Shown: positions 1-6,404 of the stretch, piece after piece
How the letters are laid out: every line of letters starts with the position of its first letter
How positions within the stretch are numbered: position 1 is the first letter of the stretch
Assembly (NCBI GenBank): GCA_947036575.1
Contig: CAMQSH010000069.1
Location: 1 to 9,547, forward strand
Direction of reading: 5' to 3'
DNA from: an uncultured Brevinema sp.
GTDB taxonomy: Bacteria; Spirochaetota; Brevinematia; Brevinematales; Brevinemataceae
Length of the DNA: 9,547 nucleotides
Notes under the pieces: generated by a model
What the model was told of the DNA's origin: nothing
Databases searched by the model: none
The model's input: only the letters and a program-made list of their open reading frames with translations
Made by a program: the position numbers and the translations under genes

Positions 1-443
1 CCTTCTTCTTTGAGGACATCTTGAATAACACTATGAATCTCAGATATTAGAAAACCACTTTGAAAAACAATTTCATCAATAGCTTCTTGACCTTCTTCAA
101 TTCTTGCTGCAATTTGGACTTCTTCTGCATAAGAAAGTAATTTTACACGTCCAATTTTTTTAAGATAAATACGGAGAGGATTGTCATTTTGTTCATCATC
201 ACTTTCAATCAGAATATGTTCAATAGGAGTTTCTTCGATTTCTTTTTCAATGTTATCAGAAACTTCTGTAATATTAATATTATTATCTTCTAATATTTTA
301 ATAATATAATCAATACGATCTGGGTGTGTGATAATATATTCAGGAACTTTTTCTAGAATTTCTTCATAAGAAATAATCCCTTTAACTTTGGCTTGTTTAA
401 TAAGATTATTGATCTCGGGAAGTTCTAACAATTTTTCTAGCAT
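1..443 (-). CDS. rpoD: RNA polymerase sigma factor RpoD (sigma-70), N-terminal part only
   Basis: This is the first 147 codons of the primary sigma factor, which directs core RNA polymerase to housekeeping promoters; the gene is cut by the left window edge. I read it by translating the minus strand from the ATG at 441-443, preceded by AAGGAG five bases upstream. Residues about 10-55 resemble sigma region 1.1 (KGIISYEEILEKVPE), the autoinhibitory part found in primary sigma factors and absent from most alternative ones. Residues 60-86 are an acidic linker. Residues 87-118 match region 1.2 (DNPLRIYLKKIGRVKLLS, then ARIEEG), which contacts the discriminator. Regions 2 to 4 lie outside the window. 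Placement directly downstream of dnaG on the same strand is the classical primase/sigma order and supports rpoD over another sigma-70 family member. The 85-base gap to dnaG holds no clear terminator, so co-transcription is likely. Confidence 0.93.
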   Translation of the reverse strand, partial: MLEKLLELPEINNLIKQAKVKGIISYEEILEKVPEYIITHPDRIDYIIKILEDNNINITEVSDNIEKEIEETPIEHILIESDDEQNDNPLRIYLKKIGRVKLLSYAEEVQIAARIEEGQEAIDEIVFQSGFLISEIHSVIQDVLKEE

Positions 444-528
444 ACAAGCTCCTTAATTATATCTTTCTTCTTTATTTTGTCTATATAGATTTCGGCTATA
501 CGCTATAGATATCTTGAATATTTTTATA

Positions 529-2292
529 TTATAAGTGGTAAAATTCTCTTTTTAAAGCGATTACTTCAGTTTGTATTTCTAAAATCTGAGCGTTTAATTG
601 AGAGTCTGAATTTATTAATTGTTTACTAATAAGATCCCTTTTTTTCTTTAAAGATTTAATTCTTATAGAAACAGCGTAATTTTTTATGATTCTTATATCT
701 GGCGCTTCTAGCCACTTACTTGTAAGAGAGATTAAAGAAGTGTTCCCAGCGCTTATAATCCAATCTTGAGCAGTAAATTCAGGGTGAAGCAGCATTTTTC
801 TGAAAATTTCTTGAGATTCTTCATTATAAAAATCAGAAGGTTCCAAAATAGAAGCTACATGATCTGCGAATTCAGGAAACATAATCAAAATAGAAAGTAA
901 TTCAAACTCTTCTTGAAACTCTTTATTTGTTTTAGTTTCAACATCAGTGTATGAGTTTTCCCAAGTGTTATTATTAAATTTCAAAAACTGTTCTTTAAAT
1001 CTAGAAAATTCAAGCTCTATAGACCCATAAGACACTAGCAAGATTTCAGAAACTTTTTTTAGAAATTGTTCTGTTTTTATATGTAAGGAAGGAGAATTAC
1101 TATCACCTTCTAAGTGAATCGCATATTCAAAAACATCTTGTAAAAATTTATTAGAGTCAGGAAGTTTACTTTTGGCTGATTCTAAAATAAAAAATTCAGC
1201 TTCTATACTAGTATCAAGAATTTTTGCCATGGCATTAGGACCTTGGTGTAGGAGGAAAGTGTCAGGATCTTCATTTTCGGGAAGAAGAGCAACTTTGGTA
1301 GGCACTCCTAATTTTGCAGCAATTCCAGCAGATCTATAAGTAGATTTTTGACCAGCATTATCTCCATCAAAACATAAAATTATGGCATCGACTTTATGTT
1401 TGAGGAAACTAATTCTATCTTCTGTAAGACCTGTGCCTAATGGAGCAACAGCAGTGGAAAATCCTGCTTGGAACATACGAATAACATCCATATAGCCTTC
1501 GACAAGGATTACATTACCCAATTCTAAAGCAGTATCTTTGGCAAGATTCCAGCCATATAATAAAGATCCTTTTTTGAATAAAGGGGTTTCAGGACTATTA
1601 ATATATTTTGCGTTGGAAGAATCATCAATAATTCTACCACCAAAGGCAACAATTATTCCTTCACTATCAAAAATAGGAAAAGTGATTCTATTTCTAAATC
1701 TATCATAAAACTTGTTGTTTTCGCTTTTTCCACATAATCCTGAAAGAACAATCTCATCTGTTTTAAAACCTGCACTTTGCAATTTTGTAAACAATCCATC
1801 CCACGCTACACCACCAAAACCAAGACCAAAAAGTTCAATAGTTTTTTTGTCTAGTTTACGTTTTTTAATAGTTCTAACGGCAAGCTCTGTTTGGGGGGTA
1901 TTAATAGTGAATAATTGCTCTACATAGAATTCCTGAGCGATTTGATGCATGGTTTTTAATTTGTTGCGTAAGGGAAGAATATCTTGTTGGTTTTGCAGAT
2001 AATATTCTACATCAATACCAGCTAGATCTCCTAATACTTTCATAGAATCTACGAAATCTAATTTGTTGTATTCTTTTAAAAAAGTTAAAGCATTCCCACC
2101 AGCTCCACAAGAAAAACAATGATACAAACCTTTTTGATCACTTACAGAAAGAGAAGGGTTATTTCTATCATTATGAAAAGGACAAAGGCCTTTATAATTA
2201 TGACCAGCTTTTTTCAAAGTAATATGTTGAGAAATTAATTCAACAATAGAAACTCTACGGAGAATATCTTCTATAACATCTGGTGGTATCAT
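529..2292 (-). CDS. dnaG: DNA primase DnaG
   Basis: Primase makes the RNA primers for leading- and lagging-strand replication, working with the replicative helicase. At 587 residues it has normal family length. The N-terminal CHC2 zinc-binding domain is intact: C37, H40, C59 and C62 are the ligands (CPFH and CFSC). The catalytic core follows, with DRFRNRITFPI at 197-207, the Toprim EGYMD motif at 265-269 (metal-binding glutamate E265), PLGTGLT at 284-290 and DGDNAG at 309-314. From about residue 430 the sequence is divergent and helical, as expected for the helicase-interacting domain. The start is well fixed: two TAA codons sit in frame immediately upstream of the ATG, and GAGGAA precedes it. 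A sigma-70 type promoter lies at 2333-2361 and rpoD follows 85 bases downstream. The rpsU gene that starts this operon in many bacteria is absent. No sign of damage. Confidence 0.98.
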   Translation of the reverse strand: MIPPDVIEDILRRVSIVELISQHITLKKAGHNYKGLCPFHNDRNNPSLSVSDQKGLYHCFSCGAGGNALTFLKEYNKLDFVDSMKVLGDLAGIDVEYYLQNQQDILPLRNKLKTMHQIAQEFYVEQLFTINTPQTELAVRTIKKRKLDKKTIELFGLGFGGVAWDGLFTKLQSAGFKTDEIVLSGLCGKSENNKFYDRFRNRITFPIFDSEGIIVAFGGRIIDDSSNAKYINSPETPLFKKGSLLYGWNLAKDTALELGNVILVEGYMDVIRMFQAGFSTAVAPLGTGLTEDRISFLKHKVDAIILCFDGDNAGQKSTYRSAGIAAKLGVPTKVALLPENEDPDTFLLHQGPNAMAKILDTSIEAEFFILESAKSKLPDSNKFLQDVFEYAIHLEGDSNSPSLHIKTEQFLKKVSEILLVSYGSIELEFSRFKEQFLKFNNNTWENSYTDVETKTNKEFQEEFELLSILIMFPEFADHVASILEPSDFYNEESQEIFRKMLLHPEFTAQDWIISAGNTSLISLTSKWLEAPDIRIIKNYAVSIRIKSLKKKRDLISKQLINSDSQLNAQILEIQTEVIALKREFYHL

Positions 2293-2332
2293 TTATTATT
2301 CCTCATTCTACAAAAAATTTATAGAATATTAG

Positions 2333-2361
2333 ATTCTACTATAAATAAAATAAAAAATCAA
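2333..2361 (-). promoter_or_regulatory. sigma-70 type promoter of dnaG(-rpoD)
   Basis: On the minus strand TTGATT (2361-2356) is separated by exactly 17 bases from TAGAAT (2338-2333), matching the consensus at 4 of 6 and 5 of 6 positions. Transcription would start near 2326, giving a leader of about 34 bases before the dnaG ATG. It lies just downstream of the terminator of the preceding gene, so dnaG needs its own promoter here. The AT-rich background makes chance matches common, so this is a prediction. Confidence 0.6.
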
Positions 2362-2393
2362 GTGAATAGTTTAAAATTTTAGTAGATTTAATG

Positions 2394-2422
2394 AAAAAAA
2401 TACCCCTTAACTTAATAAGGGG
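2394..2422 (-). terminator. Rho-independent terminator of the LamG/FN3 gene
   Basis: Arms CCCCTTA (2403-2409) and TAAGGGG (2416-2422) form a perfect 7-bp stem with a 6-base loop. In the minus-strand transcript the stem is followed by TA and then seven T (2400-2394). It lies 30 bases after the stop codon of the LamG/FN3 gene. A shorter T run on the plus side (2424-2428) could give weak activity in the other direction, but no plus-strand gene ends here. Confidence 0.85.
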
Positions 2423-2452
2423 CTTTTTGATGTTTAAAGATTCGATTATAAA

Positions 2453-4048
2453 TTATCTACCTATACTATAACCAAAATCTACATTAATAGAAGATGGTCT
2501 GGATATTATTTCTGGAGAGAAAGGGCCATATTGTCCATAAATGTCTTTTGCTCTAATAGAAATATAGTAAGGTTTTTCATTATCTAAACCCTCTAAAAGA
2601 TAACTAATGTTTTGAGATACAGATGATTTCGTAATATCAATTTTAATAGGGGAATTTGGAGAAACAATTGCTGTTCCAAAATAATTTTTAGGCTGATCTC
2701 CATAATATATTTCATAAGAAGCAATTAAATTATTAGGTAATGTTTTCCAAGAAATTTCTATTGCTTGATCTTTTGTGAGAACATTATTTATAGAGATAAT
2801 TCCAGGGTCTGAAGTTTCTTTAAATCGTGCAAAAACATTCTGAATATAAAACTCTTCTTCTGTCGGTGTTGGTGGAGTGTAGTATTCAACACGCCATTGT
2901 AAATATTTACCCATTGATTGAGAAGAAGGAAAATGTTTTTTAGCAGGGTTAATATAAACCCAAGGTAAATTAGTTGCACTTGTATTGGGTAAAAAATATT
3001 TTTTATCAATACGATAAGCAAGCCTATAATAAAAATTAGTACTAGATGCTTCAAGATTCATTTCGTGGAGTGCTGAGATATTTTTTGAAATATTAAAGAC
3101 ATCTGTTTCAAAAAACACCATCTTATTAGGAGTGTAGTCCATAAAGTCAGTAGTAGCGTCTTTATAAATAATAAACTCATCAAGAGAAAAAACACCATTT
3201 TTTCCAATAGTAAGAGGAATGTGTTCTGAATTTGCAAGAATAGGTGCAGGATGCAGTTTTTTACTAGATCTGGATTGAGATTGTCTGATGAGAACCACAT
3301 CTTGTTCTATATTATTTCTATATATTTTTATATTATTCATGGTAGAGTTTACTACAATAGCATGCTGTTCCCATTTTGCATTGATTAGAGGATTTTTTTC
3401 TTTAAGAGTAAAATTATAATATATTCCTTCATCATCAACAAAAAAATTATTAAAATGGTAATTAATAATCCCACCTTCTATAGTGATGTTAAATCCATAT
3501 TTTTGAGACCCTGTAGAGGGGTTATTATAAAAACCTTCATATTCTACAATGTTTTGTATTTCTTCGCCTACACGATAAGGATACAAAGAAAATGTAATAG
3601 TAAAATTTTGGAAACTAGAGACATTATTTTTTAATACAGAATTTTTAGTAGGAAAAAGAATAATAGAGTTATTTCCAGAGATAAATTTTGCAGAATGAGA
3701 ACCTTTTTTCTTTTGTAGAGTGTTTGTCTCATAGTTTTTTTTAATAGTAATATAATTATTAGTAAAATCGTTATTATCAAATCCAAGATATAAATCATAT
3801 AAAGAAGAAAGTTGAGATTCAGTTTGAGAAATAATGACAGGAATGTCCATCATATTAGTTATTATAAATCCTTCTTTTTTATAGGGAGTCATATTGGTTT
3901 CATTTAGATTGAATAATTTGGTTTCATCATTATAAAAAATTGGATTATTAAGTAAAGCAGATGTAGGAATATGAATAGCAACAACCATTAGAAAAGCAAG
4001 AAATAAAAGTGTTGAAATATTTTTAATAAAACTATGTGATATAATCAT
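2453..4048 (-). CDS. exported protein with LamG-like and fibronectin type III domains
   Basis: A 531-residue secreted or envelope protein of unknown specific function. The N-terminus has K9, a hydrophobic core (about 11-27) and a likely signal peptidase I site after PTSA (residue 31). The mature protein contains no cysteine at all, so it is not a lipoprotein. Residues about 118-300 look like a LamG/concanavalin-A-like beta-sandwich: FTITFSLYPY near 149-158, NAKWEQHAIVV near 223-233, and the typical closing strand FSLDEFIIYKDA (287-298). Residues about 413-518 match a fibronectin type III domain (AIEISWKTLP, ASYEIYYG, YLLEGLDNEKPYYISIRAKD). The stretch between (300-412) is unassigned. Both domain types usually bind carbohydrate or protein partners at cell surfaces. 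The ATG is preceded by AGGGAGA, and a terminator follows the stop. It is flanked by terminators on both sides and is probably monocistronic; its own promoter is not obvious. Confidence 0.8.
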   Translation of the reverse strand: MIISHSFIKNISTLLFLAFLMVVAIHIPTSALLNNPIFYNDETKLFNLNETNMTPYKKEGFIITNMMDIPVIISQTESQLSSLYDLYLGFDNNDFTNNYITIKKNYETNTLQKKKGSHSAKFISGNNSIILFPTKNSVLKNNVSSFQNFTITFSLYPYRVGEEIQNIVEYEGFYNNPSTGSQKYGFNITIEGGIINYHFNNFFVDDEGIYYNFTLKEKNPLINAKWEQHAIVVNSTMNNIKIYRNNIEQDVVLIRQSQSRSSKKLHPAPILANSEHIPLTIGKNGVFSLDEFIIYKDATTDFMDYTPNKMVFFETDVFNISKNISALHEMNLEASSTNFYYRLAYRIDKKYFLPNTSATNLPWVYINPAKKHFPSSQSMGKYLQWRVEYYTPPTPTEEEFYIQNVFARFKETSDPGIISINNVLTKDQAIEISWKTLPNNLIASYEIYYGDQPKNYFGTAIVSPNSPIKIDITKSSVSQNISYLLEGLDNEKPYYISIRAKDIYGQYGPFSPEIISRPSSINVDFGYSIGR

Positions 4049-4069
4049 TTTAGTATCTCCCTAAAATGA

Positions 4070-4099
4070 TTATCGGAATTATTTAAAAAATAATGATAA
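4070..4099 (-). other. inverted repeat in the leader of the LamG/FN3 gene
   Basis: The arms ATTATTT (4078-4084) and AAATAAT (4088-4094) are a perfect 7-bp pair around a 3-base loop. Outside them TTATC (4070-4074) pairs with GATAA (4095-4099), leaving GGA unpaired on one side. The structure would sit some 8 bases upstream of the AGGGAGA ribosome binding site. It is nearly all A/T and so weak, and there is no T run, so it is not a terminator. It could be a leader structure, an operator or chance. Confidence 0.3.
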
Positions 4100-4125
4100 A
4101 AATTAGTATAATAGTGTTTAAAAAT

Positions 4126-4153
4126 AAAAACCCTACTATTTAGTAGGGTTTTT
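4126..4153. terminator. symmetric Rho-independent terminator after the paraslipin gene
   Basis: CCCTACTA (4131-4138) and TAGTAGGG (4141-4148) form a perfect stem, flanked by AAAAA (4126-4130) and TTTTT (4149-4153). It therefore reads as stem plus T run on both strands. It ends the minus-strand paraslipin transcript 16 bases past its stop codon. No plus-strand gene converges here, so only the minus-strand use is required. Confidence 0.88.
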
Positions 4154-4168
4154 ATTTAGTATAGTGTT

Positions 4169-5149
4169 TTAGTTTGTTTTTTGAGTATCTTTATCAAATA
4201 GCACTTCTTTAATAGAAGATAAAGATCCCATCATTGCTGATGCTTCATAAGGCATCATAATGGTTTTGTTTCCAGCTGATCCTAGCTCTTTTAAGGTTTC
4301 TACATATTTTAGAGCAATTAAATAACTAGAAGAATCCATTTGAGATCCAAGATTTTCTGAAAGAAGACGTAAACTTTCGGATTCAGCTTTAGCAATTCTT
4401 TCTCTCGCTTCAGCAAAACCTTGAGCTCTAAGAATTTCAGATTCTCTAAAACCTTCAGCATCACGGATACGAGCTTGTTTTTCACCTTCAGCAAATAAGA
4501 TAGCAGATTGTTTTTCACCTTCAGCTCTGAGGATGGTTTCTCTTTTTTCTCTTTCAGCACGCATTTGTTTTTCCATAGCTGCTTGAATATCTACAGGTGG
4601 TGAAATATCTTGTAGTTCAACTCTATTGATTTTAACACCCCATTTATCTGTAGCTTCATCCAAGATTACTTGAAGTTTACTATTGATAAGATCTCTTGAA
4701 GAGAGAGTTTGATCTAATTCTAACTCACCAATAAGATTTCTTAGTGTTGTTTGAGTGATTTTTTCTATTGCTTGGGAAAGATCAACGATCTCATAAACAG
4801 CTTTAGTGACATCTAGAATTTGATAATAAAGAACAGCATTGATTTTTATCCCCACATTATCTTTAGTAATAACTGATTGTTCTGGAAAATCAAAGACAGT
4901 TTCACGAAGATCGATAAAAGGAGTGTTTGATTCTATATACATATATTTGTTATTACGACGAATAGGGATTCTCCAACGAATCATTCTTGGAGCATCTAAA
5001 AAAGGTACAATGAAATTCATCCCAGCACCTAATTGAGAGTGGAATTTTCCCAAACGTTCAATGAGGACTGTTTGACCTTGTTGAACAATTTTGATTGATA
5101 GACTAAGTATTACCACTAATAAAACGAGTAATATTAAAATTTGAATCAT
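4169..5149 (-). CDS. SPFH/band-7 membrane protein, paraslipin (QmcA-like)
   Basis: A 326-residue stomatin/prohibitin-superfamily protein. Such proteins form oligomeric membrane-anchored assemblies linked to membrane microdomains and protease control. Residues 2-19 form a single N-terminal membrane anchor, followed by the conserved start of the SPFH domain (QQGQTVLIERLGKFHSQLGAGMNFIVPFLD, about 23-52). The paraslipin signature is clear: QSVITKDNVGIKINAV (91-106), GELELDQTLSSRDLIN (141-156), WGVKINRVELQDISPP (170-185), then a coiled-coil region rich in repeated AEGEKQ units (about 195-260) and MMPYEASAMMG near 298-308. About 20 residues between the PFLDAPR segment (49-55) and ETVFDF (83-88) appear extra relative to E. 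coli QmcA as I remember it. NfeD, the usual partner, is not next to it. Start: ATG with AAGGATG upstream. It has a perfect-consensus promoter at 5199-5227 and its own terminator, so it appears monocistronic. Confidence 0.93.
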   Translation of the reverse strand: MIQILILLVLLVVILSLSIKIVQQGQTVLIERLGKFHSQLGAGMNFIVPFLDAPRMIRWRIPIRRNNKYMYIESNTPFIDLRETVFDFPEQSVITKDNVGIKINAVLYYQILDVTKAVYEIVDLSQAIEKITQTTLRNLIGELELDQTLSSRDLINSKLQVILDEATDKWGVKINRVELQDISPPVDIQAAMEKQMRAEREKRETILRAEGEKQSAILFAEGEKQARIRDAEGFRESEILRAQGFAEARERIAKAESESLRLLSENLGSQMDSSSYLIALKYVETLKELGSAGNKTIMMPYEASAMMGSLSSIKEVLFDKDTQKTN

Positions 5150-5167
5150 TATTTACATCCTTAAATA

Positions 5168-5196
5168 TTGAATTATAATAAATATTATATTATATT
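5168..5196 (+). promoter_or_regulatory. possible promoter of the ABM-domain gene
   Basis: TTGAAT (5168-5173), 17 bases, then TATATT (5191-5196), matching consensus at 4 of 6 and 5 of 6. Transcription would start near 5203, about 63 bases before the chosen ATG. The region is almost purely A/T, so the match is only suggestive. If real, it faces the stronger paraslipin promoter, with the two start sites roughly ten bases past each other. Confidence 0.4.
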
Positions 5197-5198
5197 GT

Positions 5199-5227
5199 AT
5201 TATATGATATTTATATTATATTGTCAA
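5199..5227 (-). promoter_or_regulatory. perfect-consensus sigma-70 promoter of the paraslipin gene
   Basis: On the minus strand TTGACA (5227-5222) and TATAAT (5204-5199) are separated by exactly 17 bases: 12 of 12 consensus positions. Transcription would start near 5192, leaving a leader of about 43 bases with AAGGATG before the ATG. Such a full match, with ideal spacing and right in front of a gene, is strong even in AT-rich DNA, and suggests high constitutive expression. Confidence 0.85.
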
Positions 5228-5265
5228 TTTTATATATATTAAATCTTATGAGGGGGAAAAAGGAG

Positions 5266-5577
5266 ATGAATCCACATTTACATAAAGAAATAGGCTATAA
5301 TATTTCTGTAGAAATTGCACCAAAATATTTAGAAGAATATATTGTTATTATGGAATATTTTGTAACTAAAATTAGAGAAGAAGAAGGAAATATTTTTTAC
5401 TATGTTATGTCAGATCACAATCAAAAAGCAGAAGGGAAATTTTTATATTGGGGTTTATGGAAAGATGCAGATGCTGTACAAGTCCATATGGAATCGCAAT
5501 ATTTTCATACATATGTACCTCAATTGGGACAAATGTGTGAACGATTTACAGTTATAGAATTAGATCGATTTTTATAA
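5266..5577 (+). CDS. ABM-domain protein (YgiN-like putative monooxygenase)
   Basis: A 103-residue protein that fits the antibiotic biosynthesis monooxygenase (ABM) fold: a small dimeric alpha/beta barrel whose members oxidise quinone-like compounds or degrade haem, while many have no known substrate. Visible family features are an N-terminal strand (GYNISVEIAPKYLEEY), a helix ending in REEEGNIFYYVMSD, then FLYWGLWKDADAVQVHMESQYFHTYVPQL, the usual strand, W-x-D-A-x-A, and the H-x-x-S/Q-H region. The open frame extends upstream to 5221, but I choose the ATG at 5266 because the family starts here and AGGGGG (5251-5256) lies 9 bases before it; an ATG at 5248 would add MRGKKE. GGAG also directly touches the ATG. 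No convincing terminator follows before the tRNA promoter. The substrate cannot be told from sequence. Confidence 0.82.
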   Translation: MNPHLHKEIGYNISVEIAPKYLEEYIVIMEYFVTKIREEEGNIFYYVMSDHNQKAEGKFLYWGLWKDADAVQVHMESQYFHTYVPQLGQMCERFTVIELDRFL

Positions 5578-5603
5578 AAAATATAATATTTTTGTAAAGA
5601 CAC

Positions 5604-5632
5604 TTGACTAGGATCAAAAAATGTGTTATCAT
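5604..5632 (+). promoter_or_regulatory. sigma-70 promoter of the tRNA-Cys/tRNA-Leu unit
   Basis: TTGACT (5604-5609), 17 bases, TATCAT (5627-5632): 5 of 6 and 5 of 6 matches with ideal spacing. The predicted start near 5639 is about 9 bases before the mature 5' end of tRNA-Cys, a short leader typical of stable RNA genes. Confidence 0.85.
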
Positions 5633-5647
5633 ATTTAATCCTATATT

Positions 5648-5718
5648 GGGGATATAGCCAAGTGGTAAGGCCGGGGACTGCAAATCCTCTACCGTCAGTT
5701 CGATTCTGACTATCCCCT
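5648..5718 (+). tRNA. tRNA-Cys (anticodon GCA)
   Basis: A full cloverleaf of 71 bases. Acceptor GGGGATA (5648-5654) pairs with TATCCCC (5711-5717). The D stem is GCC/GGC. The anticodon stem GGGGA (5673-5677) pairs with TCCTC (5685-5689, one G-U), and the 7-base loop carries GCA at 5680-5682. The T arm GTCAG/CTGAC encloses TTCGATT. The discriminator base is T at 5718, as expected for cysteine tRNA. No CCA is encoded, so CCA-adding enzyme is required. The D-stem is short (3 bp) but normal. Confidence 0.97.
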
Positions 5719-5751
5719 AGTTATATATAAAAAATAAAAGACCAGATTATC

Positions 5752-5835
5752 GCTCGGGTGGTGAAACTGGTAGACACAAGGGACTTAAAATCCCTCGCTC
5801 TTTCGAGTGTGCGGGTTCAAGTCCCGCCCCGAGCA
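5752..5835 (+). tRNA. tRNA-Leu (anticodon UAA)
   Basis: An 84-base class II tRNA. Acceptor GCTCGGG (5752-5758) pairs with CCCGAGC (5828-5834), with A as discriminator. The anticodon stem AGGGA/TCCCT encloses a loop with TAA at 5786-5788. A long variable arm (CGCTC, loop TTTC, GAGTG; 5796-5809) is typical of leucine tRNAs. The T arm GCGGG/CCCGC encloses TTCAAGT. It lies 33 bases after tRNA-Cys and shares its promoter and terminator. No CCA is encoded. It reads UUA (and UUG by wobble), the leucine codon most used by the AT-rich genes around it. Confidence 0.97.
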
Positions 5836-5869
5836 AAAAAAACTCCTGTAATTTTACAGGAGTTTTTTT
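5836..5869. terminator. bidirectional terminator between the tRNA unit and the minus-strand operon
   Basis: ACTCCTGTAA (5842-5851) and TTACAGGAGT (5854-5863) form a perfect 10-bp inverted repeat, with seven T after it on the plus strand (5863-5869) and seven A before it (5835-5841), which become T on the other strand. It starts right after the last base of tRNA-Leu and ends 48 bases from the stop of the converging gene, so it can end both transcripts. Confidence 0.92.
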
Positions 5870-5917
5870 ATTATTATGATTTTTAGGAAAAATACTATAT
5901 ATTCTATAAACTAATCA

Positions 5918-6367
5918 TTATTTTATAATCATTAATTTGAAATCTTTTTTCTTACTGTCAAATTCAATTTGCTGAGAAACCTTAGTTGCTTTCAAATCTT
6001 TTATATGCTGCTCTATAGAAAAAGTTTTTAACCATTTTTTTACAGATTCAGCCCTATGTAAGTGGACTTGACTAGTACTTTTAAATTCTGTTTCCGCAAT
6101 AGTCTTAGCAATATTTTGTTTTAATCTTTTAATCTTATCAAGATTGGTACATCTTGATAGTTCTTCCATATAAGTTGTTAATCCTATATCTATAACTGAT
6201 TCTGTATTTGTGGCATCAGAAGCATGCATACTCTTTTTTTTGTTTGTAGCTAGCTTTTGCTTATATTCTTTTACAGCTCCTGGTGTTGCAAACATAAGTG
6301 CAAGAATACTTACAGCTATAATACTTATAAATATAATGACAACAGAAAAGTTAATTTGCTCTATCAT
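5918..6367 (-). CDS. small single-TM protein of unknown function
   Basis: I do not recognise a family. The 149-residue product has one hydrophobic N-terminal helix (about 7-28, from NFSVVIIFISIIAVSILALMF), followed by ATPGAVKEYKQKL and a lysine-rich segment, so the C-terminal part probably stays in the cytoplasm by the positive-inside rule. The segment 62-135 is charged and probably helical (MEELSRCTNLDKIKRLKQNIAKTI). One cysteine, C73, is present. It is weakly similar in layout to membrane-tethered coiled-coil proteins, but that is only shape. The ATG is preceded by GAGGT at good spacing. It starts 37 bases after the stop of the SurA-like gene on the same strand, so the two are probably one transcript ended by the terminator at 5836-5869. 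Good ribosome binding site and gene packing support that it is a real gene. Confidence 0.75.
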   Translation of the reverse strand: MIEQINFSVVIIFISIIAVSILALMFATPGAVKEYKQKLATNKKKSMHASDATNTESVIDIGLTTYMEELSRCTNLDKIKRLKQNIAKTIAETEFKSTSQVHLHRAESVKKWLKTFSIEQHIKDLKATKVSQQIEFDSKKKDFKLMIIK

Positions 6368-6404
6368 AAATACCTCATCATTTATTTTTATTACCCCAAA
6401 AACA

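Noticed and set aside
456..483. TAGACA, 16 bases, TATAAT on the minus strand just before rpoD, as an internal rpoD promoter
   Set aside because: The predicted start site (about 449) would fall within the ribosome binding site of rpoD, leaving almost no leader. More likely a chance match in AT-rich DNA.
1712..1927. Open frame on the plus strand inside dnaG
   Set aside because: Antisense shadow of a well-conserved gene, with no recognisable product.
2788..3300. Two short open frames on the minus strand inside the LamG/FN3 gene
   Set aside because: Out-of-frame shadows made of low-complexity Leu/Ile/Phe residues; the main frame has a complete domain structure.
2453..4048. Lipoprotein assignment for the LamG/FN3 protein
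   Set aside because: The signal peptide ends in PTSA-LL and the whole protein has no cysteine, so a lipobox is impossible.
5578..5599. A/T-only inverted repeat after the ABM gene as its terminator
   Set aside because: The AAAAATAT/ATATTTTT arms leave almost no loop and the stem has no G or C, so it would not form a stable terminator hairpin.
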